A stretch of 14,595 bases of DNA from UBA9715 sp045614225 (GTDB lineage Bacteria > Actinomycetota > Coriobacteriia > Coriobacteriales > Eggerthellaceae). A program made the position numbers and the translations under genes. A model generated the notes under the pieces. That model was not told the DNA's origin and searched no databases. It saw only the letters and a program-made list of their open reading frames with translations. Of the stretch, positions 6,425 through 13,968 are shown one piece after another (within the stretch, counting starts at the first letter, position 1; the number at the start of each line of letters is the position of its first letter). The DNA is taken from NCBI GenBank assembly GCA_045614225.1, contig JAZLCO010000095.1, positions 1 through 14,595 of the forward strand, written 5' to 3'.

Positions 6425-7132
6425 ATGGCAAAGGAAAAACGCGTTATCCATAAACTCGTTCCCGATGAAGGTGTCATCGAGTTCGAATCGCGCCTAAAGC
6501 AGAACATCTTGCATCTTCCGAAAGAGATCCAAGAGGCGTCGGGGATTGTCATCAATGGTCGACGCATCAAGAGCCTTCTGTTCACAACTGATGTTGCATT
6601 GATTCACAACTGTGATGCTGATGCGATTTTCGCTGTGTATCCATTTACGGCACATCGTTCGATTAGCTACTCAATTATTTCAATGGCCTCACGACCTGTC
6701 TTCTGTGGCGTCGGTGGTGCTGTTACGCAGGGCATGCGCGCTGTGTATCTTGCGAACGACGCTGAGAGCCAAGGCGCCATCGGTGTTGTGGTCAACACGA
6801 GGTTCCCTAACAGCGACCTCAAACGTGTCGCTCAACTGGTCGATATCCCGGTCGTTGTCACGATTGTGAGCAGCAATAAGACGCATGTAGGTGCGCGCAT
6901 CAGGCATGGAGCCTCCATCTTGAACGTTGCTGGTGGAAAAGACACACCCAAGATGGTTGAAAAGATTCGTGCAGATTTCCCAACGATTCCCATCATGGCT
7001 TCAGGTGGAAAAACGCCCGAATCAATTCGCGCTACAATCGAAGCTGGAGCGAATGCCATTATCTACTCGCCGCCTAGTTCATCCGAGCTCGAGAAGCTCT
7101 TGATGGAACAGTATCGCGAAGAGATGAGATAA
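6425..7132 (+). CDS. Conserved TIM-barrel-like protein of unknown function (often labelled 'hydrolase')
   Basis: This 235-residue soluble protein has no signal peptide or membrane segment. The alternation of short strands ending in Gly-rich turns is typical of a (beta/alpha)8 barrel: VFCGVGGAVTQG, GAIGVVVNT, IPVVVTIV, GASILNVAGGK, IPIMASGGKTPESI, ANAIIYSPPSS. The two C-terminal turns (MASGG, then AIIYSPPSS) look like a phosphate-binding site as in ThiG/NanE-like barrels. From memory, close relatives occur in Firmicutes and Coriobacteriia under the name 'hydrolase' without experimental support. The start ATG 6425 has an excellent GGAGGT five bases upstream. It lies downstream of napH in the same direction and ends just before a strong terminator. 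A link to nitrate metabolism is possible but not shown, and I do not assign a substrate. Confidence 0.8.
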   Translation: MAKEKRVIHKLVPDEGVIEFESRLKQNILHLPKEIQEASGIVINGRRIKSLLFTTDVALIHNCDADAIFAVYPFTAHRSISYSIISMASRPVFCGVGGAVTQGMRAVYLANDAESQGAIGVVVNTRFPNSDLKRVAQLVDIPVVVTIVSSNKTHVGARIRHGASILNVAGGKDTPKMVEKIRADFPTIPIMASGGKTPESIRATIEAGANAIIYSPPSSSELEKLLMEQYREEMR

Positions 7133-7135
7133 TAA

Positions 7136-7157
7136 AAAAAGGGGGCTGTCCCTTTTT
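7136..7157 (+). terminator. Intrinsic terminator after the TIM-barrel gene
   Basis: AAAAAGGG (7136-7143) pairs with CCCTTTTT (7150-7157) around a 6-base loop, 4 bases after the stop codon. The stem ends in a run of five T. The A-run on the left makes it potentially bidirectional. It separates the nap/TIM-barrel unit from corA. Confidence 0.85.
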
Positions 7158-7178
7158 GGTTGCATGCAAGATGCAGTC

Positions 7179-7208
7179 TTGCGATTGTCGATTTAGCTGG
7201 GCTAAAAT
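7179..7208 (+). promoter_or_regulatory. Promoter of corA, overlapping a small dyad
   Basis: TTGCGA (7179-7184) is followed after 18 bases by TAAAAT (7203-7208), about 37 bases before the corA start. GCAAGA (7166-7171) and TCTTGC (7177-7182) form a dyad that overlaps the -35 box and may be an operator or chance. A 10-base palindrome, TTGCATGCAA (7160-7169), lies just before it. Confidence 0.45.
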
Positions 7209-7245
7209 TAATCAGTTCGAGAAATAGCCGTCGAACGGAGCAACC

Positions 7246-8199
7246 ATGATCAACTACTTCATCACCGAAGACGGCAAAGTGACGAAGACCGATGGCATCA
7301 CATCAGGGTGCTGGATCGATGTCGTAGAGCCAACAAGCGAAGAGCGCGCATGGTTGCGCGATGAACTCGGTATTGCCGAGGAATTCGTTCGTTCCGCGTT
7401 CGACGATGAAGAGACTGCTCATGCTGACCTCGATGAAGACACCGGCCAGGCGCTGATCATCATCGACTGCCCATTCGTCGAGGACGAGGACGAGTCGGTC
7501 GACAAATCCATTGTCCAGTACGACACCCACCCGCTTTCATTCGTGTTCGTTCCCGAGCAGGACTATTTCATCACGCTCTCGATGCGTCGCAACGAGACCG
7601 TCGCAGCATTTGCACACGGTGCGGTGCGCAAGGTCAACACTTCGCATCCCACACGCTTCTTCTTGCAAGTGCTCTTGCATGTGTCGCAGCGATACCTTGT
7701 GTGCTTGCGTTCGATTAACCGTCAGTTGCGTGAATTCGAACGCACGTTGCGCAAGACGATGAAGAACCGAGAGCTCATGCGCATGTTGGGTCTCGAGAAA
7801 TCGCTCGTGTACTTCTCGACTTCTCTCAAAGGCGTCGAGTCAACAGCCGCCCGCATCAAGAACGGCCGGATCATCGACCTGTACGAAGACGATATGGAAT
7901 TGCTCGACGATGTCATGCTCGAGGTTAAACAGGCTGAAGAGATGTGCACGATTTCGACGAACATCTTGAACGGGATCACCGACACGTTCTCGAGCGTCAT
8001 CAACAACAACTTGAACTTCACGATGCGTACGCTGACCCTGATCACGCTGGTCATGGCTATCCCGACCATCGTGTTCAGCTTCTATGGAATGAATGTCGGC
8101 TTGCCCCTCGACGAGACGTGGATTTTCCCGTTCGCATTCGCAGTGCTGGTATGCGCGATTGCCGTCGTGATCATTCGCTCGGGGAAGATACTCAAATAA
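7246..8199 (+). CDS. corA: CorA-family divalent metal ion transporter
   Basis: This 317-residue inner-membrane transporter would import Mg2+ (and possibly Co2+ or Ni2+) as a pentamer. The long soluble N-terminal part (1-260) is acidic and helical. Two C-terminal helices (about 262-280 and 293-311) flank the loop. The family signature YGMNVG is present, with GMN at 281-283 at the end of the first helix. The short basic tail RSGKILK is also typical. GGAG at 7237-7240 lies 5 bases before ATG 7246. It appears to be monocistronic, with its own promoter and a terminator just upstream. The gene ends only 21 bases from the converging leuB, with no obvious terminator between them. Ion specificity cannot be read from the sequence, and a role in Zn2+ or Mg2+ efflux is a known alternative for some relatives. 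Confidence 0.93.
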   Translation: MINYFITEDGKVTKTDGITSGCWIDVVEPTSEERAWLRDELGIAEEFVRSAFDDEETAHADLDEDTGQALIIIDCPFVEDEDESVDKSIVQYDTHPLSFVFVPEQDYFITLSMRRNETVAAFAHGAVRKVNTSHPTRFFLQVLLHVSQRYLVCLRSINRQLREFERTLRKTMKNRELMRMLGLEKSLVYFSTSLKGVESTAARIKNGRIIDLYEDDMELLDDVMLEVKQAEEMCTISTNILNGITDTFSSVINNNLNFTMRTLTLITLVMAIPTIVFSFYGMNVGLPLDETWIFPFAFAVLVCAIAVVIIRSGKILK

Positions 8200-8220
8200 T
8201 CCGGCTCGTCATATCTGTGT

Positions 8221-9288
8221 TCACGAAGCAATTGCATTAGCGATTGCGTTGCCCATCTCCGTGCAGCTGATTGACTGCTCGTTTTGTTTTGCAATATCGC
8301 CGGTACGCAATCCAGCTTCAAGTACGGCATCAATAGCATCTTCGATTGCTTGCGCCTCAGCATCGAGATTGAAACTGTAGCGCAGCATCATTGCTGCCGA
8401 GAGTACCGTAGCAATGGGGTTAGCGATGTTCTTGCCAGCTATATCAGGAGCTGATCCGTGGATGGGCTCGTACAGGCCTAGAGGACCATCTCCAAGGGAT
8501 GCTGAGGGAAGCATGCCGATCGAACCTGTTATACAGCTGGCCTCGTCAGACAGAATATCGCCGAAGAGATTGCCCGTCAGAATGACATCGAACTGGCTTG
8601 GATTCAAAACGAGCTGCATCGAGGCATTGTCAACGTATTGATAGTCGGTGGTTACGTCAGGATACTCGCATGCGATGCGCTCGACGGTTTCTCTCCATAC
8701 GCGACTTGTCTCGAGTACGTTTGCCTTGTCGACGCAGGTCACATGGTTTCGGCGCTTTCGGGCAAGCGCATAAGCTCGATGAGCGATGCGTTCGATTTCT
8801 GGAATGGTGTAGTTCATATCGTCGTGACCAGTGCCGTCATCGTCGCGCCACTTGCGCCCAAAATAGACATCGCCTGTGAGTTCTCGACATACGATGAGGT
8901 CGAGGCCCGAACCAAGCCGTTCTGGTTTGAGGGGGCAAGCAACAGCAAGAGGTGCATACAGTTTCGCAGGACGGATGTTGACGAAAGTTCCAAGTGCCTT
9001 GCGGATACCCAACAATCCAACTTCAGGCCTGATTGACGGGTCGATCGTATCCCATTTCGGTCCGCCGACGGCGCCCATGAGCACCGCATCCGAAGCGAGG
9101 CAGGCATCAACGGTCTTTTGAGGCAGCGGCACGCCGACGGCATCGATTGCTTCACCGCCGATGATCTGCGTGTCGTACTCGAATTCGTGACCGAACTTTT
9201 TCGCTACGACGTCAAGACACTTGACGGCTTCATCGATGATCTCGGGTCCAATTCCGTCGCCCTTGAGCAACGCTATGCGGTACTTCAT
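8221..9288 (-). CDS. leuB: 3-isopropylmalate dehydrogenase LeuB
   Basis: This 355-residue cytoplasmic enzyme performs the NAD+-dependent oxidative decarboxylation of 3-isopropylmalate in leucine synthesis. Visible motifs are LLKGDGIGPEI at the N-terminus, the substrate arginines in NIRPAKL (R106) and CRELTGDVYFG (R135), VDKANV with K188, and YVDN with D220. NLFGDILSDEAS carries metal ligands D244 and D248, and HGSAPDIAGKNIANP forms the NAD-binding loop. The length is normal. The start ATG at 9288 has AAAGGCG upstream. It is the last gene of leuC-leuD-leuB, 60 bases after leuD. An alternative in the same family is a dehydrogenase acting on citramalate-derived methylmalate for isoleucine; in many bacteria LeuCDB serves both routes. 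Confidence 0.95.
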   Translation of the reverse strand: MKYRIALLKGDGIGPEIIDEAVKCLDVVAKKFGHEFEYDTQIIGGEAIDAVGVPLPQKTVDACLASDAVLMGAVGGPKWDTIDPSIRPEVGLLGIRKALGTFVNIRPAKLYAPLAVACPLKPERLGSGLDLIVCRELTGDVYFGRKWRDDDGTGHDDMNYTIPEIERIAHRAYALARKRRNHVTCVDKANVLETSRVWRETVERIACEYPDVTTDYQYVDNASMQLVLNPSQFDVILTGNLFGDILSDEASCITGSIGMLPSASLGDGPLGLYEPIHGSAPDIAGKNIANPIATVLSAAMMLRYSFNLDAEAQAIEDAIDAVLEAGLRTGDIAKQNEQSISCTEMGNAIANAIAS

Positions 9289-9348
9289 GGTCGTCGCCTT
9301 TCATTGTTTGAGACTTGCGGAGCTGCAGATTGGCGTGTGTCTGCACCG

Positions 9349-9831
9349 CTATTCTTTAATGCTGTTCATCAGACCATCGAGATTGATTATATTCTGAATG
9401 AATGCGGGGAAAGCGCGCGCTTGGAACGAATCACCAGTTGTGAGGTCCTTGATGATGCCTGTTTGGAAATCGACGCTCACCTCGTCTCCGTCAGCAATGG
9501 CTTCAGCTGCATCAGCGCATTCGAGAATCGGCAGGCCAATGTTAATGGCATTTCGGTAGAAGATTCGCGCGAAGCTCGATGCGATGACGCACGAAACACC
9601 GTTGTCCTTGATCACGCGTGGAGCATGCTCACGAGATGAACCGCACCCGAAGTTTTTGGTACCAACAATTATGTCACCAGGTGATACACGTTCGACGAAG
9701 GTGGAGTCGATATCCTCCATCGCATGTGTTGCGAGTTCATCCAAGTTCGAAATATTAAGGTAGCGAGCTGGGATGATCACATCTGTGTCTACGTTGTCGC
9801 CGTATTTGAAAACACGTCCCTGAACGTTCAT
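9349..9831 (-). CDS. leuD: 3-isopropylmalate dehydratase small subunit LeuD
   Basis: This 160-residue swivelling-domain subunit pairs with LeuC to isomerise 2-isopropylmalate to 3-isopropylmalate. Family motifs are YGDNVDTDVIIPARYL (10-25) and NFGCGSSREHAP (60-71), the loop carrying the catalytic serine and arginine, followed by IASSFARIFYRNAINIGLP. The short length fits the LeuCD type found in archaea and many anaerobes rather than the roughly 200-residue enterobacterial LeuD. The start ATG at 9831 has a strong GGAGGAG five bases upstream. It begins 15 bases after the leuC stop, so the two subunits are likely co-translated. Homoaconitase or dimethylmalate hydratase small subunits are close relatives, but the adjacent leuB favours the leucine pathway. 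Confidence 0.95.
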   Translation of the reverse strand: MNVQGRVFKYGDNVDTDVIIPARYLNISNLDELATHAMEDIDSTFVERVSPGDIIVGTKNFGCGSSREHAPRVIKDNGVSCVIASSFARIFYRNAINIGLPILECADAAEAIADGDEVSVDFQTGIIKDLTTGDSFQARAFPAFIQNIINLDGLMNSIKE

Positions 9832-9846
9832 TGCAACTCCTCCATG

Positions 9847-11106
9847 CTAGAGCAAAGTGGGGTCGGTGATATGGCCCGTGAGGGCAGACGCAGCTGCAAC
9901 AGCAGGGCTTGCAAGGATGACTTCGCTTTCGACATGGCCCATGCGTCCTACGAAGTTGCGGTTCGTCGTCGAAACAGCTCGTTCTCCGGCAGCGAGGATT
10001 CCCATGTGCCCACCGAGGCATGGTCCGCATGTCGGCGTGCTCAAAGCCGCTCCGGCATTTACGAATATCTCAGCCAATCCTTCACGTACGCACTGGAGAT
10101 AGATTTCCTGCGTAGCTGGAATAACGATTGTTCGCACGTTCGGATGCACATGACGATCCTTGAGAATGCTGGCGGCAATACGCAAATCTTCGATACGGCC
10201 ATTCGTGCAACTCCCTATGACGCATTGGTCGATTGTAAGATCGGAAACCTCAGAGGCGGGCCGCGTGTTCGATGGTAGATGGGGGAGCGCAACCGTTGGA
10301 GGGACGGAAGACAGGTCGACATCGATCACGTCGTCATATTGCGCGTCGTCATCTGCCGCAAACTCGGTAGGATCATGTTTGGATCGATCATTCATATAGT
10401 CGCGTGTCGCATCATCAACTGGGAATATGCCGTTCTTCGCGCCAGCCTCAATGGCCATGTTGCATATGGTGAAGCGGTCAGCCATCGATAGTTGCGAAAC
10501 GCCTGGTCCGCCGAATTCCATCGATTGATATAGCGCTCCATCGACGCCAATCTGGCCGATGATCCACAAAATGACATCTTTGCCTGACACCCAGGGCGAG
10601 AGGTTTCCCATCATATATAAACGTATGGCGCTGGGCACGCGGAACCATGCACGTCCAGTTACCATTGCGGCAGCGAGGTCTGTTGACCCAACACCCGTAG
10701 AAAAAGCGCCAAGTGCACCATATGTGCAGGTGTGGCTGTCAGCGCCGATAACAGCATCGCCTGAAGCGACAAGGCCCTGTTCGGGAAGAAGCGCATGTTC
10801 GATACCCATCGAACCAACATCGAAGAAATACGAAAGCTCATGTTCATGTGCGAATGTACGGCATGTCTTGCATTGTTCGGCGCTCTTTATGTCTTTATTT
10901 GGCGCGAAATGGTCCATGATCAAGCAGATTTTTGACGAATCGAACACTTTGGTGAATCCATTGTTTCGGAACACCTCGATCGCCATTGGAGCTGTGACAT
11001 CGTTCGCGAAGACAAAATCGAGGTTGGCCTCGATTAGCTGGCCTGGTTCAACAACATCGAGCCCCGCATGCGCTGCAAGGATCTTTTGCGTCATGGTCAT
11101 TCCCAT
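9847..11106 (-). CDS. leuC: 3-isopropylmalate dehydratase large subunit LeuC
   Basis: This 419-residue aconitase-superfamily subunit carries the [4Fe-4S] cluster that binds isopropylmalate. Cluster ligands are C300 in IGSCTNGR, and C360 and C363 in PTCGPCLGGHMG. IGADSHTCTYGALGAFSTGVG (120-140) is another signature. I place the start at ATG 11106, with GAGGTGG at 11119-11113. An upstream TTG at 11130 would add eight residues but leaves the ribosome binding site inside the gene; ATGs at 11100 and 11094 are also possible. It heads the leuCDB unit from a good promoter at 11161-11189. The size fits the two-subunit bacterial/archaeal type. No leuA lies in the window, so the first enzyme of the pathway must be encoded elsewhere. 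Confidence 0.95.
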   Translation of the reverse strand: MGMTMTQKILAAHAGLDVVEPGQLIEANLDFVFANDVTAPMAIEVFRNNGFTKVFDSSKICLIMDHFAPNKDIKSAEQCKTCRTFAHEHELSYFFDVGSMGIEHALLPEQGLVASGDAVIGADSHTCTYGALGAFSTGVGSTDLAAAMVTGRAWFRVPSAIRLYMMGNLSPWVSGKDVILWIIGQIGVDGALYQSMEFGGPGVSQLSMADRFTICNMAIEAGAKNGIFPVDDATRDYMNDRSKHDPTEFAADDDAQYDDVIDVDLSSVPPTVALPHLPSNTRPASEVSDLTIDQCVIGSCTNGRIEDLRIAASILKDRHVHPNVRTIVIPATQEIYLQCVREGLAEIFVNAGAALSTPTCGPCLGGHMGILAAGERAVSTTNRNFVGRMGHVESEVILASPAVAAASALTGHITDPTLL

Positions 11107-11160
11107 GGCTGGCCACCTCGCTCTCGGCAATCCATGAACAAACGCAAACTGCTTTATTAC

Positions 11161-11189
11161 AGTGTAGCGTTCGCGAAGTCGCCTGTCAG
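11161..11189 (-). promoter_or_regulatory. Promoter of leuCDB with a central palindrome
   Basis: On the minus strand CTGACA (11189-11184, five of six) is separated by exactly 17 bases from TACACT (11166-11161). The spacer contains the 8-base palindrome TTCGCGAA (11170-11177), a plausible repressor site. The expected transcript starts near 11154, giving a leader of about 50 bases before leuC. That is too short for a classic T-box or leader-peptide attenuator, and none is seen. Confidence 0.6.
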
Positions 11190-11259
11190 ATTTGTTTTAT
11201 AAGATTTCTCTGCGTGGATGGAAATACGCAGCACTCGATTTCAAAGACATGTTTTCTCG

Positions 11260-11280
11260 TATACTGATTTTGTCAACAAA
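11260..11280 (+). promoter_or_regulatory. Weak promoter and small dyad before the flavin oxidoreductase
   Basis: TATACT (11260-11265) is a good -10 box, but no convincing -35 is seen (TTTCAA at 11239-11244 would be spaced only 15). TTTGT (11269-11273) and ACAAA (11276-11280) form a small dyad where transcription should start, so activator-dependent or repressed expression is plausible. The gene start at 11295 follows. Confidence 0.35.
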
Positions 11281-11294
11281 TGGAAGGGGCTCCC

Positions 11295-13241
11295 ATGAAG
11301 CGTGATTATCCGAATCTCTGCAAACCAATTCAGATTGGAAATGTTACGTTCCGCAACCGCATGTGCTCGGCGCCGCTTGGCGCGACCGATATTCTTCCTG
11401 ACGGAACGCCTGGTCCGCGCACACTCGGTTGGTATGAGAGTCGTGCAAAGGGAGGCGCTGCAGCCGTAACCGTTAGCGAGCTTGTCGTGCATCCCGAGAC
11501 CGATGGCTCCCAGATGCTCCGCTTGAGTTTGGCAACTCCCGGCCAACTTGGCGCATTCACGTACGTTGCCGATGCGATTAAGCGCCATGGCGCGGTAGCT
11601 TCCATTGAGCTTTCGCATTCTGGCCAGTATGCAGGCACCTACATGGTCGACAAGAAGAAAAAAGACGAATTGTGCCAATACGGCCCTTCGGATGGCGTGC
11701 GTCCCGATGGCATGAAGGTGAAGGCTCTGACGAAAGAGCAGATCGACGACATCGTTGCCGCTTACGCCAACGCTGCAACGCTTGCGAAGCGCGCAGGATT
11801 CCAGATGGTCATGGTGCATTGCGGTCATGGTTGGCTCATCAACCAGTTCTTGAGCCCCTGGTTCAACAAGCGCGATGACGAGTATGGTGGACCTCTTGAG
11901 AATCGAGTTCGGTTTGCGCGCGAGGTGTTGTCTGCAATTCGCGAAGCTGTGGGACCGCAATTCCCGATTGAGCTTCGTATGAGCGGCTCGGAGTTGTTTG
12001 ACGGCGGGTACGACCTTGACGAAGGTTGCCGTATTGCGAAGGCGCTCGAGGACCTGGTCAATATCATCCACGTCTCTGCTGGTTCGTATCAGTTCGGGTT
12101 CTCGATCACGCATCCTTCGATGTTCCGCGCTCATGGCTGCAATGTGTATCTTGCGGAGGAAATCAAGAAGCATGTGAGCATTCCGGTTGCTACGGTAGGT
12201 GGCTTGTCGGATGCCGCGCAAATGGAAGAGATTGTGGCAAGCGACAAGGCTGATATCGTGGTCATGGGCCGCGGGTTGATTGCTGACCCAGAGATTCCGA
12301 ACAAGGTCATGGCAAACCGTGGCGACGAGATTATCAAGTGCTTGCGCTGCTTCGTCTGCATGGCAGAGCGTCCCGTTACGCAGACGCGCCGATGTGCTGT
12401 CAATCCGCGCGTCGGTCGTGAGTTCGAGGGCATGAGCGTTGCTCCTGCTGGATACAGCAAGAAAGTACTGGTTGTCGGCGGCGGCATCGCGGGTCTCGTG
12501 GCTGCACGTACCGCGGCACTGCGTGGGCACGATGTCACGCTGTGCGAGATGGGCTCGGAGCTCGGTGGCATCCTGCGCACTGAGCAGGCATTGCCGTTCA
12601 AGCTTGACATGTACAACCTTGGTGTGACGTATGCACTGCTCTGCGAGCGCGCTGGTGTTGACATTCGTCTTAACACGAAAGTCGATGCAGCCTTTGCCGA
12701 CGAATTCGATGCAGAGGCTGTCATCGTGGCCGTCGGTTCCGAAGCGCGCACTCTGCCGATGCCTTTCAACGAGAATGCAAGGGTGCTTTCCATTGACGAT
12801 TTGTACCTCGGCGGAGAGGAGCCGGGTGATGAAGTCGTCATCATCGGCGGTGGCTTGACTGGCTGCGAATGCGCACTTCAGCTTGCTCGCGAAGGCAAGA
12901 AGGCGCATTTGTTCGAGATTCGTGATGGGCTTGCAATCGATGCGAATATCAGAAATCGCCCGATATTGTTGGCTGAAATCGAAGACGCTAATGTTGATGT
13001 GCACGTGAGCACAGTTACCGAGCAGATAGACGCCAACAAGATCGTATTCTCTGATGCCGACGGTCAACACGAGCTTCCGTTCGACTCGATTGTGTGCGCG
13101 GTTGGCCAGCGCTCTCGAGTTGCAGATGTTGAGGAGCTGCGCGATGCAGCGCCGTTCGTTCGCATCGTGGGCGACGCTGTGCGTCCGGCGAACATCACGA
13201 CTGCGGTCTATGAAGCGTTCCATGCCGCACTTGACATCTAA
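11295..13241 (+). CDS. NADH:flavin oxidoreductase, 2,4-dienoyl-CoA reductase (FadH) family
   Basis: This 648-residue cytoplasmic enzyme has three parts. An FMN-binding Old Yellow Enzyme barrel spans about 1-345, followed by an iron-sulfur segment with C349, C352, C355 and C367. A FAD/NAD(P)H domain pair contains VLVVGGGIAG (391-400), VVIIGGGLTG (514-523) and the FAD-closing IVGDAVRPANITTAVYEAF. Such enzymes use NAD(P)H to reduce C=C bonds of enoyl-CoAs, enoates, bile-acid intermediates or plant phenolics. The active-site stretch reads HCGHGWLINQFLSP, with Trp180 where E. coli FadH, from memory, has a catalytic tyrosine; this points to a different substrate group. I chose ATG 11295, with AAGGGG about 5 bases upstream; ATG 11280 would add five residues. 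It diverges from leuC and stands alone. BaiCD/BaiH-like, FldZ-like, daidzein-reductase-like and trimethylamine dehydrogenase-like roles all remain open. Confidence 0.9.
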   Translation: MKRDYPNLCKPIQIGNVTFRNRMCSAPLGATDILPDGTPGPRTLGWYESRAKGGAAAVTVSELVVHPETDGSQMLRLSLATPGQLGAFTYVADAIKRHGAVASIELSHSGQYAGTYMVDKKKKDELCQYGPSDGVRPDGMKVKALTKEQIDDIVAAYANAATLAKRAGFQMVMVHCGHGWLINQFLSPWFNKRDDEYGGPLENRVRFAREVLSAIREAVGPQFPIELRMSGSELFDGGYDLDEGCRIAKALEDLVNIIHVSAGSYQFGFSITHPSMFRAHGCNVYLAEEIKKHVSIPVATVGGLSDAAQMEEIVASDKADIVVMGRGLIADPEIPNKVMANRGDEIIKCLRCFVCMAERPVTQTRRCAVNPRVGREFEGMSVAPAGYSKKVLVVGGGIAGLVAARTAALRGHDVTLCEMGSELGGILRTEQALPFKLDMYNLGVTYALLCERAGVDIRLNTKVDAAFADEFDAEAVIVAVGSEARTLPMPFNENARVLSIDDLYLGGEEPGDEVVIIGGGLTGCECALQLAREGKKAHLFEIRDGLAIDANIRNRPILLAEIEDANVDVHVSTVTEQIDANKIVFSDADGQHELPFDSIVCAVGQRSRVADVEELRDAAPFVRIVGDAVRPANITTAVYEAFHAALDI

Positions 13242-13263
13242 TTGATTGTTGTAGCGATTTGAC

Positions 13264-13297
13264 TAGTCCCACTGTGGGTAAACCTGCAGTGGGACTA
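13264..13297 (+). terminator. Terminator-like hairpin after the flavin oxidoreductase
   Basis: TAGTCCCACTG (13264-13274) pairs perfectly with CAGTGGGACTA (13287-13297) around 12 bases, 22 bases after the stop. It is followed by TTGCATTTAG, which is only partly T-rich. The stem is strong, so termination is likely but may be incomplete. Confidence 0.6.
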
Positions 13298-13356
13298 TTG
13301 CATTTAGATACTCATCAAGAAATGTGTTAATGAGGAATCGCCGTGTTCCAACGCTT

Positions 13357-13362
13357 TATACT
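13357..13362 (+). promoter_or_regulatory. -10 box immediately before the PAP2 gene
   Basis: TATACT ends 6 bases before ATG 13369, so transcription would begin at or next to the start codon. No clear -35 box is found 16-18 bases upstream. If used, this promoter would give a leaderless mRNA, a known actinobacterial habit. Confidence 0.4.
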
Positions 13363-13368
13363 GTGCTT

Positions 13369-13866
13369 ATGAAATATATTCGCTGGTATGACAACTTCTC
13401 ATCGCACTTCCGTGACGAAATGGCCGTCACTGCAATCAATCTGCTTGATAAAGCTCTCGTATACATCATCGCAGCCATATACGTGTTTCTGATTGTCTTC
13501 CTGTTCATCACGCACGATCCAGCTCTCGTGCGCTTCATCGTGGTCCCTGCAATAACATTCGTGGTAGTAACCGTGTTGCGTTCATGGCTCGATTACCCAA
13601 GGCCTTATGACCTGTACGACATCGACCCCATCATCGTCAAAACAACAAAGGGGAAGTCGATGCCAAGCCGTCATGTCGCGAGCGCAGTTGCCATCGCATG
13701 CGCAATTGCATATGTCCACCTGGATTGGGGCGCGCTCGCTTTTACAGCGTGTGCCATCGTAGCCTTTACGAGGATTGTCGGAGGCGTGCACTTCCCGCGT
13801 GACGTTGTTGCTGCAGTAGTTATTGCTGCCGCAATAGGGATAATTGGCTTCGTCCTGATTCCGTAG
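13369..13866 (+). CDS. PAP2-superfamily membrane phosphatase
   Basis: This protein has 165 residues from ATG 13369. An in-frame ATG at 13330 or GTG at 13324 would add 13 or 15 residues, and none of the three has a good ribosome binding site. The phosphatase motifs are in order: R71 with RP at 78-79 (the KX6RP motif with Arg for Lys), PSRH at 99-102 (catalytic His102), and TR(X5)H(X3)D with R135, H141 and D145. Hydrophobic segments at about 29-47, 54-72, 104-118, 122-137 and 146-164 make it an integral membrane protein with the active site at the membrane surface. Likely substrates are lipid phosphates such as phosphatidylglycerol phosphate, phosphatidic acid or undecaprenyl pyrophosphate; the sequence does not decide. 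It stands alone between a terminator-like hairpin and the L31 gene. Confidence 0.85.
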   Translation: MKYIRWYDNFSSHFRDEMAVTAINLLDKALVYIIAAIYVFLIVFLFITHDPALVRFIVVPAITFVVVTVLRSWLDYPRPYDLYDIDPIIVKTTKGKSMPSRHVASAVAIACAIAYVHLDWGALAFTACAIVAFTRIVGGVHFPRDVVAAVVIAAAIGIIGFVLIP

Positions 13867-13921
13867 TTTCATGTTCTTGTTTTTGTCTATTCCAATTGTT
13901 GTGTAGGAAAAAAGAAACGCC

Positions 13922-13949
13922 TAGTCAAACAAGCGGCCTGTGCTATTAT
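13922..13949 (+). promoter_or_regulatory. Extended -10 promoter of the L31 gene
   Basis: TATTAT (13944-13949) is preceded by TG one base upstream (13941-13942), making an extended -10. TAGTCA (13922-13927, four of six) is a moderate -35 at 16-base spacing. The start would be near 13956, giving a leader of about 50 bases containing a hairpin. Confidence 0.6.
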
Positions 13950-13968
13950 TCAAAGGCTGTTTAATCGA

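Noticed and set aside
11107..11160. T-box or leucine leader-peptide attenuator before leuC
   Set aside because: The predicted leader is only about 50 bases, with no run of Leu codons, no T-box sequence and no terminator/antiterminator pair.
11241..13223. 660-codon open frame on the minus strand over the flavin oxidoreductase
   Set aside because: Again in register with the sense codons, which are unmistakably an OYE/FAD reductase. The antisense product is composition-driven and has no recognisable domain.
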